Shown one piece after another: positions 19,122-27,321 of a stretch of DNA of 56,306 nt. Where the stretch lies: NCBI RefSeq assembly GCF_018613725.1, contig NZ_JAGGPS010000045.1:1-56306 (forward strand), read 5' to 3'. Both the position numbers and the translations under genes were made by a program. This DNA comes from Hymenobacter sp. ISL-91 (GTDB lineage: Bacteria > Bacteroidota > Bacteroidia > Cytophagales > Hymenobacteraceae). The notes under the pieces were generated by a model. It saw only the letters and a program-made list of their open reading frames with translations, did not search any database and was not told where the DNA came from. Numbering within the stretch: the first letter of the stretch is position 1; every line of letters begins with the position of its first letter.

Positions 19122-19337
19122 TGGTTTGATTCAGCTGATTGGCTCGAACGCACATGGTTGCCCCATGCCCTGCAACTGGGGCTGCGCTATGTTGCGCATA
19201 TCGTGCAGGAAAATACGCACCCCGACTTGCTGATGCTTACCTTTCCACAGACAATGCGGGACCAGTTGGAGCTACAGGTTTTCTCCACCGTGAACGAGGC
19301 GGAAGAGTGGCAGCACAGCTACCAGTCACGCGGCTGA
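19122..19337 (+). pseudogene. Possible C-terminal fragment of a small STAS/SEC14-like hypothetical protein
   Basis: Right of the insertion sequence a frame without ATG reads WFDSADWLERTWLPHALQLG, then VAHIVQENTHPDLLMLTFPQ and ends EEWQHSYQSRG before TGA. The order Asp-Trp-Leu...Trp-Leu-Pro-Ala, central strand and 'VFSTVNEAEEW' helix resemble the C-terminal half of short SpoIIAA-like proteins common in Hymenobacter. An in-frame TAG lies just upstream and the expected N-terminus is missing, so it looks like a remnant, perhaps cut by the nearby insertion. The next 200 bases to 19534 hold nothing I recognise. Confidence 0.35.
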
Positions 19338-19534
19338 TTGACCGGCGGGTAGCGGACCGAATAGGCGCGAACCCATCATTGTCATCAAATCAAACAGATT
19401 CGGCTGTTCGGGCTACTGCACTGGCAGGCAGGATCTAGAGAGCAATTCGAGCGTCACTGCGGATTTTCAGCAAATGAGCGCAGGTTTGTTCAAAGTACTT
19501 TAGCTTCAAAAGAGTAGTTTACATAAGCAGGACG

Positions 19535-20200
19535 ATGACTCCTTCAAGTTTGACCAATTACTGGGACACGCTGTATGCTCAGCAACGGGTCCAGCAGGCC
19601 AGTTGGTTTGAGCCGCAGGCTTCGGCCAGCCTGCGGCTGTTTGCCCATACGGATTTGCCCTTCGACGCGCCCATACTGGACGTGGGCTCCGGCCTCTCAC
19701 CGTTCCTCAACGAGCTGCTCAACCAAGGGTATCTCAACCTGATTGCCACGGACCTGAGCGCCACCGCGCTCGACCAGCACCGGCGCCACCTGTCGCCCGA
19801 ACAGGCCAGCCGGGTGCTGTGGGTGGTGGATGACGTGACGGCCCCCCAGCACCTGCCCTTACTTAACCCGGTGTTGCTATGGCACGACCGGGCTTTGCTG
19901 CATGGACTGACGAGTGCCGCCCACACACAGACATATATTCGTCTGCTCAATCACATGGTCGAGGCCCATGGGTGGGTTATTCTGGGCGTGCGCTCCCCGC
20001 AGCCCGCCCCCCCCTTAACCGATGCCGGGTTGCTGGTGCAGGCCTATGATGTGGCCGGGTTGGTGGCCCTGCTGGGCGCCAATTACCAGCTCAGGCACAC
20101 CTTCGACGAAGCGCACGAAACGCCCCAGGGGCAGCAGCAGGGCTATACGTATGCCCTCTTTCAACGCAATGCAACCTCCAGAAACGGTTTGTGGGACTAG
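19535..20200 (+). CDS. Class I SAM-dependent methyltransferase
   Basis: 221 residues. The start 'NYWDTLYAQQRVQQASWFEP' is typical of a group of class I methyltransferases related to UbiE/thiopurine-type enzymes. Motif I is 'ILDVGSGLSPFL' (about 46-57), followed by an acidic residue after strand 2 ('LIATDLSATALD') and 'VVDDVTAPQHL'. The C-terminus 'GYTYALFQRN' is the usual last strand. It would transfer a methyl group from S-adenosylmethionine; the substrate is unknown. It is monocistronic and lies downstream of insertion-sequence debris. Confidence 0.85.
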   Translation: MTPSSLTNYWDTLYAQQRVQQASWFEPQASASLRLFAHTDLPFDAPILDVGSGLSPFLNELLNQGYLNLIATDLSATALDQHRRHLSPEQASRVLWVVDDVTAPQHLPLLNPVLLWHDRALLHGLTSAAHTQTYIRLLNHMVEAHGWVILGVRSPQPAPPLTDAGLLVQAYDVAGLVALLGANYQLRHTFDEAHETPQGQQQGYTYALFQRNATSRNGLWD

Positions 20201-20231
20201 GCAACAGGGAGGGCAAGCGCGCGCTGGCGCA

Positions 20232-20261
20232 AAACCCTCCCCGTTGAAACCCTCCCCGTTG
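20232..20261. repeat. Two tandem copies of a 15-base unit
   Basis: AAACCCTCCCCGTTG occurs twice head to tail between the methyltransferase stop and the catalase terminator. It is too short to interpret. Confidence 0.6.
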
Positions 20262-20431
20262 TGGCCGGCCAACTTGGCTAGGAGCCTTTGTGGGGTGAGC
20301 CAGCATGGGGGTGCCAGTTACCGGAGTGCCAACCTGGTGCCCCGGCGCGTGCTCGTCGGCCGCGGCAACGAACATGCGCTGGCCAACGAAGAACAGAATT
20401 GAATGAGCCGCTTAAGCTAGGGCACCCAAGC

Positions 20432-20468
20432 AAAAGGCCCCGCACCGACCAATGTCAGTACGGGGACC
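20432..20468 (-). terminator. Terminator of the catalase gene
   Basis: On the minus strand, 26 bases after the catalase stop, CCCCGTACTGAC pairs with GTCGGTGCGGGG around a four-base loop (two G-T pairs), followed by CC and TTTT. Confidence 0.75.
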
Positions 20469-20493
20469 TGCTCTGTTATGATTTTACGTTTTC

Positions 20494-22695
20494 TTAGGCT
20501 GGCATAGCCTTCAGTTCCCGGTCCCAGAAGCGGTGCTGAGCCATGGCCGCCATGAACTTTTTGGCTAGTTCTCCTACTTGCGCATCGTCACTGGTCACCA
20601 CGCCTTCCGCGTCCAGAATATCTGTGGCTCCCGGATAGGCCGCTGCTTTTAGTAGCTCGATGCCGGCAGCGGAAGCGGCAATTGGCTTGCAGTGGCGGTA
20701 AGCCTCGTTTACAAAGCGCACGGCATCGGCATCTTGCTTCAGCTTTGCCACGCTGGCCGCGCCACCGGCCACGTACACGGCATCATAAAGCACGGAAGCA
20801 GTGGATTGGAATGTGCCGTTTACGAGCATCTGCTGCCCGTTTTCACCTTTGATGGACCCCAGGTGCGTGGCCACGATGGCCGTTTGCGCCCCCTGGTCCA
20901 TCAGGGCTTTCATCAGGTCGGCAATGGCCTCCAAGTCAGCCCCATCGGTGGCCAGAATAGCTACGTGGCGGGTTTTGATGCTTTCTTTGCCCGCATTGGC
21001 CTTTGCCGTAACCGCCATGCTCAGGGCCGAGTCGCGGCCCGTATCAGCTTTGGCCGGGCCCGACTGGTATGGGGCCGGGTCCGTATCGGCCCCCACGTTC
21101 AGGTTGATTTGCACGCCTTCGGCCGACGGCACGGCCAGGCCCAGCCCTTCGGCCACGCGAGCGGCCAGGTCTTCCGACACCTGCGACAACAGGATGAGCA
21201 TGCGGCTGCGGATGGATTCCTGCAATACATGGCCTATCTCGAAGCGCAGGGCCTTTACCATGTGCATCTGCTCCACCTCCGTCTGGCTGTTCCAGAACAG
21301 GCGGGCCTGGCTGTAGTGGTCGACGAAGCTTTTGCTGCGGGCCCGGACCTTATGGGCCTCTATCCGCTCGGGGTGCGAGACGAAGCCGCCTTCGGCCTGC
21401 TTGGCTTGCTTGGGAAAGTTGTCGTTGAGCAGGTTGGGGCTGTAGCTGGTCTGGCCCTTGTTGATGGCCTGGCGCATGTGGCCGTCGCGCTGCCCGTTGT
21501 GCATAGGGCACAGCGAGCGGTTGATGGGGATTTCATGAAAGTTGGGCCCGCCCAGGCGCTTAAGCTGCGTGTCGGTATAGGAGAAAAGGCGGCCCTGCAG
21601 CAGCGGGTCGTTGCTGAAATCGATGCCCGGCACCACGTGGCCCGGATGGAACGCCACCTGCTCGGTTTCGGCGAAATAATTGTCCACGTTGCGGTTGAGT
21701 ACCATCTTGCCCAGGGGCTGCACGGGCACCAAGTCCTCGGGAATCAGCTTGGTGGGGTCGAGCAGGTCGAAGTCAAACTTGAACTCGTCCTCCTCTTCCA
21801 CCACCTGCACGCCCAGTTCCCACTCGGGGTAGGCGCCCATCTCGATACTGTTCCACAGGTCGCGGCGGTGGAAATCAGGGTCTTTGCCCGAAACCTGCTG
21901 CGCCTCTTCCCAGGCCACGCCGTGCACGCCCAGCAGCGGCTTCCAGTGAAACTTTACGAACCGGCTTTTGCCGGCAGCGTCAATCAGGCGAAAGGTGTGC
22001 ACCCCAAAGCCCTCCATCATGCGCAAACTGCGCGGCAGCGCCCGGTCCGACATCAGCCACATAATTATGTGCATAGCCTCGGGCGTCACAGAAATAAAAT
22101 CCCAAAACGTGTCGTGCGCGGCGGTGGCCTGCGGAATTTCGTTGTGCGGCTCGGGCTTCACGGCGTGCACCAGGTCCGGGAACTTGGCCGCATCCTGAAT
22201 ATGGAACACGGGCATGTTGTTGCCCACCAGGTCGTACACTCCCTCCTCCGTGTAGAATTTCACGGAGAAACCGCGCGTGTCGCGCGCCAAATCCGTGGAG
22301 CCGCGCGAACCGGCCACGGTGGAGAACCGGGCAAACACGGGGGTTTTCACGCCGGGCTGCAGGAAGGCCGCGCGGGTCAGCGACGCGTTGTTGTCGTAGG
22401 CCTCAAAATAGCCGTGGGCGGCCACGCCGCGGGCATGCACAATCCGCTCAGGAATCCGCTCGTGGTCGAAGTGGGTCATCTTCTCGCGGAAGATAAAATC
22501 CTCCAGCAGCGTGGGCCCTCTTTCGCCGGCTTTAAGCGAATTATGGTCGTCGTTGATGCGCACGCCCTGATTGGTAGTCAGGAACTGGCCGTGGCTGTCT
22601 TCGCGGTTCTGGTCCAGCTCTTCCAGCTTGGCATTGCTCACCGCCTCCCGGGGCGTTGGCGTGGCGGGGGGCGGGGTTGGTTTCGATTTGCTCAT
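20494..22695 (-). CDS. katE: Large-subunit (clade 2) catalase, KatE type
   Basis: 733 residues, close to E. coli KatE (753). It breaks down hydrogen peroxide to water and oxygen using haem in the cytoplasm. Visible features: '[11 protein letters not shown]' with catalytic His 87, 'VGNNMPVFH' with the active-site Asn (about 159), and haem ligand Tyr 373 in 'RLFSYTDTQ'. The C-terminal 150 residues form the DJ-1/PfpI-like flavodoxin domain that defines clade 2 ('[19 protein letters not shown]', '[11 protein letters not shown]'). The gene stands alone with its own terminator. I found no clear TAnnTTTG promoter upstream, so control may involve another sigma factor or activator. Confidence 0.95.
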   Translation of the reverse strand: MSKSKPTPPPATPTPREAVSNAKLEELDQNREDSHGQFLTTNQGVRINDDHNSLKAGERGPTLLEDFIFREKMTHFDHERIPERIVHARGVAAHGYFEAYDNNASLTRAAFLQPGVKTPVFARFSTVAGSRGSTDLARDTRGFSVKFYTEEGVYDLVGNNMPVFHIQDAAKFPDLVHAVKPEPHNEIPQATAAHDTFWDFISVTPEAMHIIMWLMSDRALPRSLRMMEGFGVHTFRLIDAAGKSRFVKFHWKPLLGVHGVAWEEAQQVSGKDPDFHRRDLWNSIEMGAYPEWELGVQVVEEEDEFKFDFDLLDPTKLIPEDLVPVQPLGKMVLNRNVDNYFAETEQVAFHPGHVVPGIDFSNDPLLQGRLFSYTDTQLKRLGGPNFHEIPINRSLCPMHNGQRDGHMRQAINKGQTSYSPNLLNDNFPKQAKQAEGGFVSHPERIEAHKVRARSKSFVDHYSQARLFWNSQTEVEQMHMVKALRFEIGHVLQESIRSRMLILLSQVSEDLAARVAEGLGLAVPSAEGVQINLNVGADTDPAPYQSGPAKADTGRDSALSMAVTAKANAGKESIKTRHVAILATDGADLEAIADLMKALMDQGAQTAIVATHLGSIKGENGQQMLVNGTFQSTASVLYDAVYVAGGAASVAKLKQDADAVRFVNEAYRHCKPIAASAAGIELLKAAAYPGATDILDAEGVVTSDDAQVGELAKKFMAAMAQHRFWDRELKAMPA

Positions 22696-23388
22696 AGAAA
22701 AAAAGGAAAGGGTAGAAAGTTAACAGTACGGTTTATAAGCGCGTTTGCGCACCGGCTGCGCCACCAGCAGGCTCAGTACCCTGCGTCTACGACCCGCTCT
22801 TTCACTCACAGACTTACTGGGGCTGAGGGCACTGCCACTCCCCCCCGGCGTCGGCTACGGCCGTGGTGTTTTCGTGCAGCGGCGCGAAGGCGGGCGGCGT
22901 GAGTGCCGTAGCAAAACAACTCGAAACAGTAGTCCCCGAGGTGCGGGCAGCGTCAACAGCAGGGGCCATACGGGTCGGATTGTAACCGTTAAAAAAAGCA
23001 GGATATATCTGGTCGCCAGCCAACCTCGTTCCCACCCCAGTTGCCTTAAAAACTAGAAGCCGGGGTGTCCGCGTAAATTGGTTGCTACTGCCCGTCCTAC
23101 GCGCCTGCTTGATGGAAGGTTGGGCCACTTTTCGAGCCGCACAGGCTAAGCACAACTGTATGGGGGGCTATTGAGCAGTGGTTATAGCGGCCTCGCGAAC
23201 AGTTTCCGCTGCCGTAGCGCAACTCGTCGTTTGAGGTGTCTCGTCCTGAGACAAGTTGCCGTTTTCTCCCTCTTAAAAGGGTGATTTAAACAGCTTCCGT
23301 CTTCGAGATTTAAGATGCGGTATGAGCCTGTAATCGTCCCTGGAGCGAAATCCAGGTTTGGGTACAGGTTATATCGTGCATTGAGCTC
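22696..23388. other. Long non-coding stretch upstream of catalase
   Basis: About 690 bases between the catalase start and an IS630 remnant. Open frames on both strands are rich in Pro, Arg and Ser with no consistent codon use. One minus-strand frame near 22815-22975 (ending in 'ALTPPAFAPLHEN') might be a gene relic, but I cannot name it. Confidence 0.45.
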
Positions 23389-23598
23389 GTGAAAGTTTAT
23401 TTCACCGATTTGCGTGAACGTGTAGCGCCCGCTTGCCAGCAAGCTGACCGCACGATTGGTGAAGTGACCGCGCAGTTTAGCGTGTCGGATTGGTTTGTGC
23501 GCAGGCTGCGCCGACGCCAGCAGCAAAGCGGGCCCGTAGCTGTTTTGCCGCAACGCAGCGGCCCTGTGCCCTTACTCAGCGCGGCGCCCCCCCGTGCC
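23389..23598 (+). pseudogene. N-terminal remnant of an IS630-family transposase
   Basis: From GTG 23389 the frame reads MKVYFTDLRERVAPACQQAD, then TIGEVTAQFSVSDWFVRRLR and PQRSGPVPLL. This is the helix-turn-helix N-terminus of IS630-type transposases, where 'Y..DLRERV' and 'VA..F.VS...V..L..R' are expected. After about 23598 the match is lost, and no DDE domain follows, so only the DNA-binding end is left. No inverted ends are recognised. Confidence 0.65.
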
Positions 23599-23792
23599 AG
23601 ACGGCCTGACCAGACGGCGAGGGCGATTCTGCTTTGCTGGCCCGGCTGTATACCGTGCAACAAAGGCCTGCGTAGTCCTAGCACGCCAAAGGCTCCTTTA
23701 GGATCAACCTATTGTCCCAGGCCGACAATAGCGCAAGGATTACACTATTTACCATCATATATATTCACAATTATATATACTTATATCCCCCT

Positions 23793-23803
23793 CCCCCCCC
23801 CCC
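23793..23803. repeat. Run of 11 C after an AT-rich island
   Basis: C11 at 23793-23803, just past a short AT-rich stretch (about 23735-23786) and 21 bases beyond the stop of the lipid A deacylase gene. Such a homopolymer is prone to slippage, but here it is outside a coding region. Confidence 0.8.
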
Positions 23804-23823
23804 GCATTTTCCCCTCAGCCCAT

Positions 23824-24801
23824 TTAGAAAGCGACCCGTATCCCCAGCGTCGTCCACCGATGCCAGCGGGCCCCACTGAATTCCGGCGAAATGCCCGTAA
23901 GCGACCCTTCCAGACGAAAGCCGGCGTAGCCCAGCCCCAGCGTAGCCGTGCTGCGGGCCACTGTCCGCCGGACCGCCGCGGCCGAAAGCACGTACGGGTT
24001 GTTGCGGTTGAACAACCCGCCCTGCAGCGTGGCGTTGTAGCCTACCACCCGGCCTTCCACCTGCGCCTCCCCGTAGGCCTGCACCTGGCGCTGCCCCATC
24101 CGGTTGGTCCGGTTAGCTACGCCCAGCGTCGCCAAAGCGGGCTGTAGCAGCCCCAGCCGCAGCGTTGCGCCCACACCGGCATAGGTTTGCAGGGTACTCA
24201 GCGAGGCACTGGCCGCACCGTTCACCTCCAGGCCGCGGCCAACGGCCAGCAACTGCTTTTCCAGCCGAGCTTCGTAGCCCAGCACCACATCGGTCTGCAC
24301 CTGATAGTCCCACCCGCGCGGCGTGGGGGACCCCAGTAGCGCGTGAATCTTGGTTTGAAAGCCTTTGGCCCCGGCCGCTGGCCCCATAATGCCCACATTG
24401 AAGGCCGTGGTTACGCGCAGGCGCCGGTTGGGGTGGCTGGCCACGCGCAGCAGGTCAGCATAGATGTAGGAGGCATAAGGTCGGTCACCGACCCGAATAA
24501 AGGGGTCCTGAATGCGCAGGGGCGTGAAGCCATCGTAGTGCAGTTGGATGCCATGGTGCAGGACACTGCCCGCGGGTACCAGTCCAGGGAGAATCCGGTT
24601 AACCGGCGAATGCTGCAGCGCGGGGCTCACCAGCAGCAGCGTCATGCCCTGCGTGAAGTAGTAATCCGTGCGCAGAAAGGCATCGTTGGCAAAGGTGTAG
24701 GCAATCAGGTGGTCACTACTCACCCGGGTGCTGTCCGATTGTGCGTGAACAAGGAGAGGCAACCACCCCAGAAATAAGACAACAGTAAACCGAAAGCGCA
24801 T
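23824..24801 (-). CDS. Lipid A 3'-O-deacylase LpxR family outer-membrane protein
   Basis: 325 residues from ATG 24801 with a signal peptide (RFRFTVVLFLGWLPLLVHAQ). It matches the LpxR/DUF2219 barrel family: 'FANDAFLRTDYYFTQGM' carries the conserved Asn-Asp pair near the N-terminus, and 'GFQTKIHALLGSPTPRGWDY' carries the Gln-x3-His pair that is catalytic in Salmonella LpxR, with the 'GSPTPRGWD' element after it. The chain ends in 'TTLGIRVAF' with a terminal Phe as in outer-membrane barrels. It would remove the 3'-acyloxyacyl chain of lipid A in the outer leaflet. Another ATG at 24822 is possible. Confidence 0.85.
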   Translation of the reverse strand: MRFRFTVVLFLGWLPLLVHAQSDSTRVSSDHLIAYTFANDAFLRTDYYFTQGMTLLLVSPALQHSPVNRILPGLVPAGSVLHHGIQLHYDGFTPLRIQDPFIRVGDRPYASYIYADLLRVASHPNRRLRVTTAFNVGIMGPAAGAKGFQTKIHALLGSPTPRGWDYQVQTDVVLGYEARLEKQLLAVGRGLEVNGAASASLSTLQTYAGVGATLRLGLLQPALATLGVANRTNRMGQRQVQAYGEAQVEGRVVGYNATLQGGLFNRNNPYVLSAAAVRRTVARSTATLGLGYAGFRLEGSLTGISPEFSGARWHRWTTLGIRVAF

Positions 24802-25382
24802 GAACAGAAACAACAAAGACATTGCACCTACGCAGTTACTTCTGTAAGTGGGTTGCCGCCAGGGCTGGTGCCGCCGTTTCCGGTGGTGCGTAAAGTGGGC
24901 GCATACCACCTGGCCGAGCCACATACGCCCCGCCACTTCCGCCTACCTTCCCGCCGGCGCCTGTACTACCGCGCCGAGCTGCCCGCGGCCCGCGCCGCCA
25001 CTAGCCGCCAAAATCTGAGGGCACCCTTCGTCCGCCTCGAACGTGCCTACACCCTGGGCCAGCGCCAGGCCCTACCGCACATCCACACGCACCTGCTGCT
25101 ACGCCACAGCCTGCCGACCCGCGACGAGCGCGAAATCCTGGACCAGCCCGTGCGTAGCATCGGTGGCTTTCCTCTCTCTTGTTTTGGCCATCATCCACAC
25201 CGGGCCGGCGTATTTGGCCTTCAACGTCAGGCCGGAACTGCTTGCCGCGCCCACCATAAGTGCTCGTGAGCGGTGACCGGATAACCGATTTCAGGGACCA
25301 GCTAAGACGATAGGCGCGCAATAAAGCAAGAGTGAGGGTTGCGAAGACGGCACTGGCGGGACTGGGCCAGGGCTGTTACAGG
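24802..25382. other. Stretch with possible decayed gene
   Basis: Plus-strand frame 24960-25165 has coding-like GC-rich third positions ('RLYYRAELPAARAATS', 'RLERAYTLGQRQALPHIHTH'). It then seems to continue in another frame as a hydrophobic segment ('AFLSLVLAIIHTGPAYLAFN') up to about 25270. There is no start codon in a sensible place. This could be a frameshifted relic. I do not recognise the family. Confidence 0.3.
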
Positions 25383-25418
25383 AAAGCCCCATCTACTCGT
25401 GTAGATGGGGCTTTTTTT
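25383..25418 (+). terminator. Strong intrinsic terminator
   Basis: AAAGCCCCATCTAC pairs perfectly with GTAGATGGGGCTTT around a TCGT loop, followed on the plus strand by a further run of T. It is oriented for transcription from the left, where no intact gene is seen, supporting a lost gene at about 24950-25270. It may also stop the minus-strand gene ending at 25439. Confidence 0.85.
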
Positions 25419-25438
25419 GCGGCGAAAGCCAGCGGGAA

Positions 25439-25579
25439 CTAGGGGTTCACGTGCTTGAGCTTACGGCGGCGACGCTCCTGGGCCTGCTTTACGCGGCGGT
25501 GGATGGTTTCGCGGGTGAGGTTGGTCTGCTCAGGCGTAGCAGCTGGGGTGGTTTCGGCTTTCGTGGTCTTGGTCGTCAT
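25439..25579 (-). CDS. Small basic protein of unknown function
   Basis: 46 residues from ATG 25579 (MTTKTTKAETTPAATPEQTN). The N-terminal half is Thr/Ala/Lys-rich and disordered; the C-terminal half is strongly basic and helical ('HRRVKQAQERRRRKLKHVNP'). The promoter element TATCTTTG 23 bases upstream and a terminator hairpin beyond the stop support a real short transcript. The basic tail suggests nucleic-acid or ribosome binding, but this is inference. I do not recognise a family. Confidence 0.55.
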   Translation of the reverse strand: MTTKTTKAETTPAATPEQTNLTRETIHRRVKQAQERRRRKLKHVNP

Positions 25580-25601
25580 ACAAAAAAAGTTAAGTTTTGC
25601 C

Positions 25602-25609
25602 CAAAGATA
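25602..25609 (-). promoter_or_regulatory. Promoter -7 element for the small basic protein
   Basis: TATCTTTG on the minus strand (25609-25602) matches TAnnTTTG, 23 bases before ATG 25579. No TTTG is found at the right distance upstream. Confidence 0.5.
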
Positions 25610-25987
25610 CCCGCCTCCGGTACATGGTGGCCTACCCACCCGCTACAAACTTTCTCCTGCCCCGGCGAATAGGTCTTCCTGGTGTACTTTACTACGTTCA
25701 CAAAGCGCAGGTTAGGCAGATGCACATCAGGGTGGCCGCGCCGAGCGTCCGCTTCACCCCGGCTCAGCCGTTCAGGGCCAGTCCGGCAATTTCCTTGCCC
25801 CTAATGCAGAAAGGGGCTTCGATGGTAGCAGGCGAAGTTATTGCCGCATTGGTCGAACAATCGGGTAGCAATGGCGCTCGGCTTGTCCGGAAGCAGGTTG
25901 AAATTCCTCGTTTGAACCGGTGATTTTACTAAGCTGCGCACCCCTTAGTACACTTTCCAAACGGTGGTTCAATAAGCGTTATGCGAG
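25610..25987. other. Intergenic stretch, nothing recognised
   Basis: About 380 bases between the small basic gene's promoter and the rsmG stop. A plus-strand frame here is weakly like the end of a LacI-type regulator ('LVRKQVEIP') but has no start and poor support. Confidence 0.45.
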
Positions 25988-26608
25988 CTATACCGGTACC
26001 ACTACCACCTTCTTCGTCTCGAAAAACTCCTCTGCGAAAATCCCACTCAGCTCCACTACCTGCGCTTTTAACCCTGATTCGGCAATTTCTTCGGTCAGGT
26101 CGCCGCCTTTGAGGTAGTAGAGGCCACTGTGGGGGGCAGCTTCGGCACGGGGCTTATAGCGGTGGGCAATCCAGGTGTGGAAGGTGGCCAAGCGGGCCAC
26201 GGCGCGGCTCACGATGTAATCGTATTTGGCTGTGAGTTGCTCGGCGCGGGTTTGCTCAGCCGTTACGTTGGTCAGGTGCAGGGTTTCGGCCATGTCCTGC
26301 ACCGCTTTTATCTTCTTGCCGATGCTGTCGACCAGGTGAAACTTCACTTCGGGGAACAGGATGGCCAGCGGCAGCCCCGGCAAGCCCCCGCCGGTGCCCA
26401 CATCGAGCACCGACGAGCCGGGTGCGAATTCCACCACCTTGGCAATGCCGAGCGAGTGCAGGATGTGACGCTCGGTGAGGTTGTCGACATCGGTGCGGGC
26501 TACCAGGTTGAGGCGCTCGTTCCAGCTGCGGAATTCGGTTTCGAGCTGGGCAAACTGTCGGCGCTGCTGGTCGGTGAGGTGCGGGAAGTAGTGTTCGAGC
26601 AGGTTCAT
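25988..26608 (-). CDS. rsmG: 16S rRNA (guanine527-N7)-methyltransferase RsmG
   Basis: 206 residues from ATG 26608 (MNLLEHYFPHLTDQQRRQFA); the upstream extension overlaps a hairpin repeat and is rejected. Family features: 'WNERLNLVARTDVDNLTERH' (the RsmG signature region), 'HILHSLGIAK', SAM-binding 'VLDVGTGGGLPGLPLAI' and 'DSIGKKIKAVQDM', then 'YDYIVSRAVA'. It methylates N7 of G527 in 16S rRNA; loss gives low-level streptomycin resistance in other bacteria. It follows the sigma-factor gene on the same strand with a 24-base-arm hairpin between. Confidence 0.95.
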   Translation of the reverse strand: MNLLEHYFPHLTDQQRRQFAQLETEFRSWNERLNLVARTDVDNLTERHILHSLGIAKVVEFAPGSSVLDVGTGGGLPGLPLAILFPEVKFHLVDSIGKKIKAVQDMAETLHLTNVTAEQTRAEQLTAKYDYIVSRAVARLATFHTWIAHRYKPRAEAAPHSGLYYLKGGDLTEEIAESGLKAQVVELSGIFAEEFFETKKVVVVPV

Positions 26609-26633
26609 CGGGAAGTGAAAATGGGGATAAAAT

Positions 26634-26688
26634 AGAACGTCATTCGGAGCATGTTGCTCTAAGCGCAACATGCTCCGAATGACGTTCT
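26634..26688. repeat. Perfect hairpin with 24-base arms
   Basis: Arms 26634-26657 and 26665-26688 are exact complements around the seven-base loop TCTAAGC. The ends (AGAACGTCATTCGGAGC) share the ACGTCATNC core with the elements at 30893 and 49729. It sits between the sigma-factor stop and the rsmG start, both leftward, so it would be transcribed in a joint message. Confidence 0.9.
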
Positions 26689-26706
26689 GAGGAGCGTAAT
26701 TCCTCC

Positions 26707-27321
26707 CTAGATGATTTCCTTTTTGCCTTTCACCATGTCGTAGAGCAACTCGCGGGCGCGGTGGAGCTGGGCTTTTACGGTGCCGAGGGGGGCTTTCAGC
26801 TCAGTGGCAATTTCCTCGTAGCTCAGCTCATCGAAGTAACGCAGCGTAACAAGGCGCTGGTATTTATCGGGCAGCCGCGACACCACATGCTGCATGATTT
26901 CGATTTTCTGGTTTTTGATGGTCGTCTCCTGCGGGTTCAGGTTCTGGTCGCGGAAGTCAATGGTGATTTCGTCGCCGTTGTCAATCTTGATAGCCGAGTC
27001 AATCGACATCGTTTTGATTTTATTCTTGCGGATAAAATCGATGCAGTTGTTGGTGGCGATGCGGAACAGCCAGGTGCTGAAGGCAAACTCAGGATTGAAT
27101 TTGTGCAGGTTCTTGAATGCCTTAGCGAAGGCCTCAATGGTCAGGTCGTCGGCGTCGTCGGTGTTGCGCACCATTTTTAGCACCACATGGTACACCGGCT
27201 TCTTGTAAATCTGCATCAGCTCGGCGTAGGCCTTTTCGTCGTTGTTCTCAACGGCGGCCCGTATTAGCTTGAAGTCGTGCTTGGCTTTGGCGGAGAACTG
27301 TTTTTCCTGATTTACTTCCAT
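26707..27321 (-). CDS. RNA polymerase ECF-type sigma factor
   Basis: 204 residues. Region 2 is visible as 'DADDLTIEAFAKAFKNLHKF' and 'FSTWLFRIATNNCIDFIRK', and region 4 as 'LPDKYQRLVTLRYFDELSYE' followed by 'GTVKAQLHRARELLYD', the helix-turn-helix for the -35-type element. Between them is an acidic linker (about 105-135). It would direct RNA polymerase to a set of promoters. No anti-sigma gene is adjacent, so control may be by another route, and it may be the near-housekeeping ECF factor common in Bacteroidota. Its start overlaps the glycosyltransferase stop by 10 bases, so the two are translationally coupled. Confidence 0.92.
   Translation of the reverse strand: MEVNQEKQFSAKAKHDFKLIRAAVENNDEKAYAELMQIYKKPVYHVVLKMVRNTDDADDLTIEAFAKAFKNLHKFNPEFAFSTWLFRIATNNCIDFIRKNKIKTMSIDSAIKIDNGDEITIDFRDQNLNPQETTIKNQKIEIMQHVVSRLPDKYQRLVTLRYFDELSYEEIATELKAPLGTVKAQLHRARELLYDMVKGKKEII

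Noticed and set aside
20232..20261. Possible CRISPR-like repeat
   Set aside because: Only two adjacent 15-base copies with no spacer; no cas genes in the window.
22745..23155. Frames upstream of catalase
   Set aside because: Pro/Arg-rich in all frames, typical of chance frames in GC-rich DNA; no motif.
25597..25923. Plus-strand frame weakly like a LacI-type regulator C-terminus
   Set aside because: No start codon in place, poor codon use, and the likeness rests on a few residues; it also crosses the promoter of the small basic gene.
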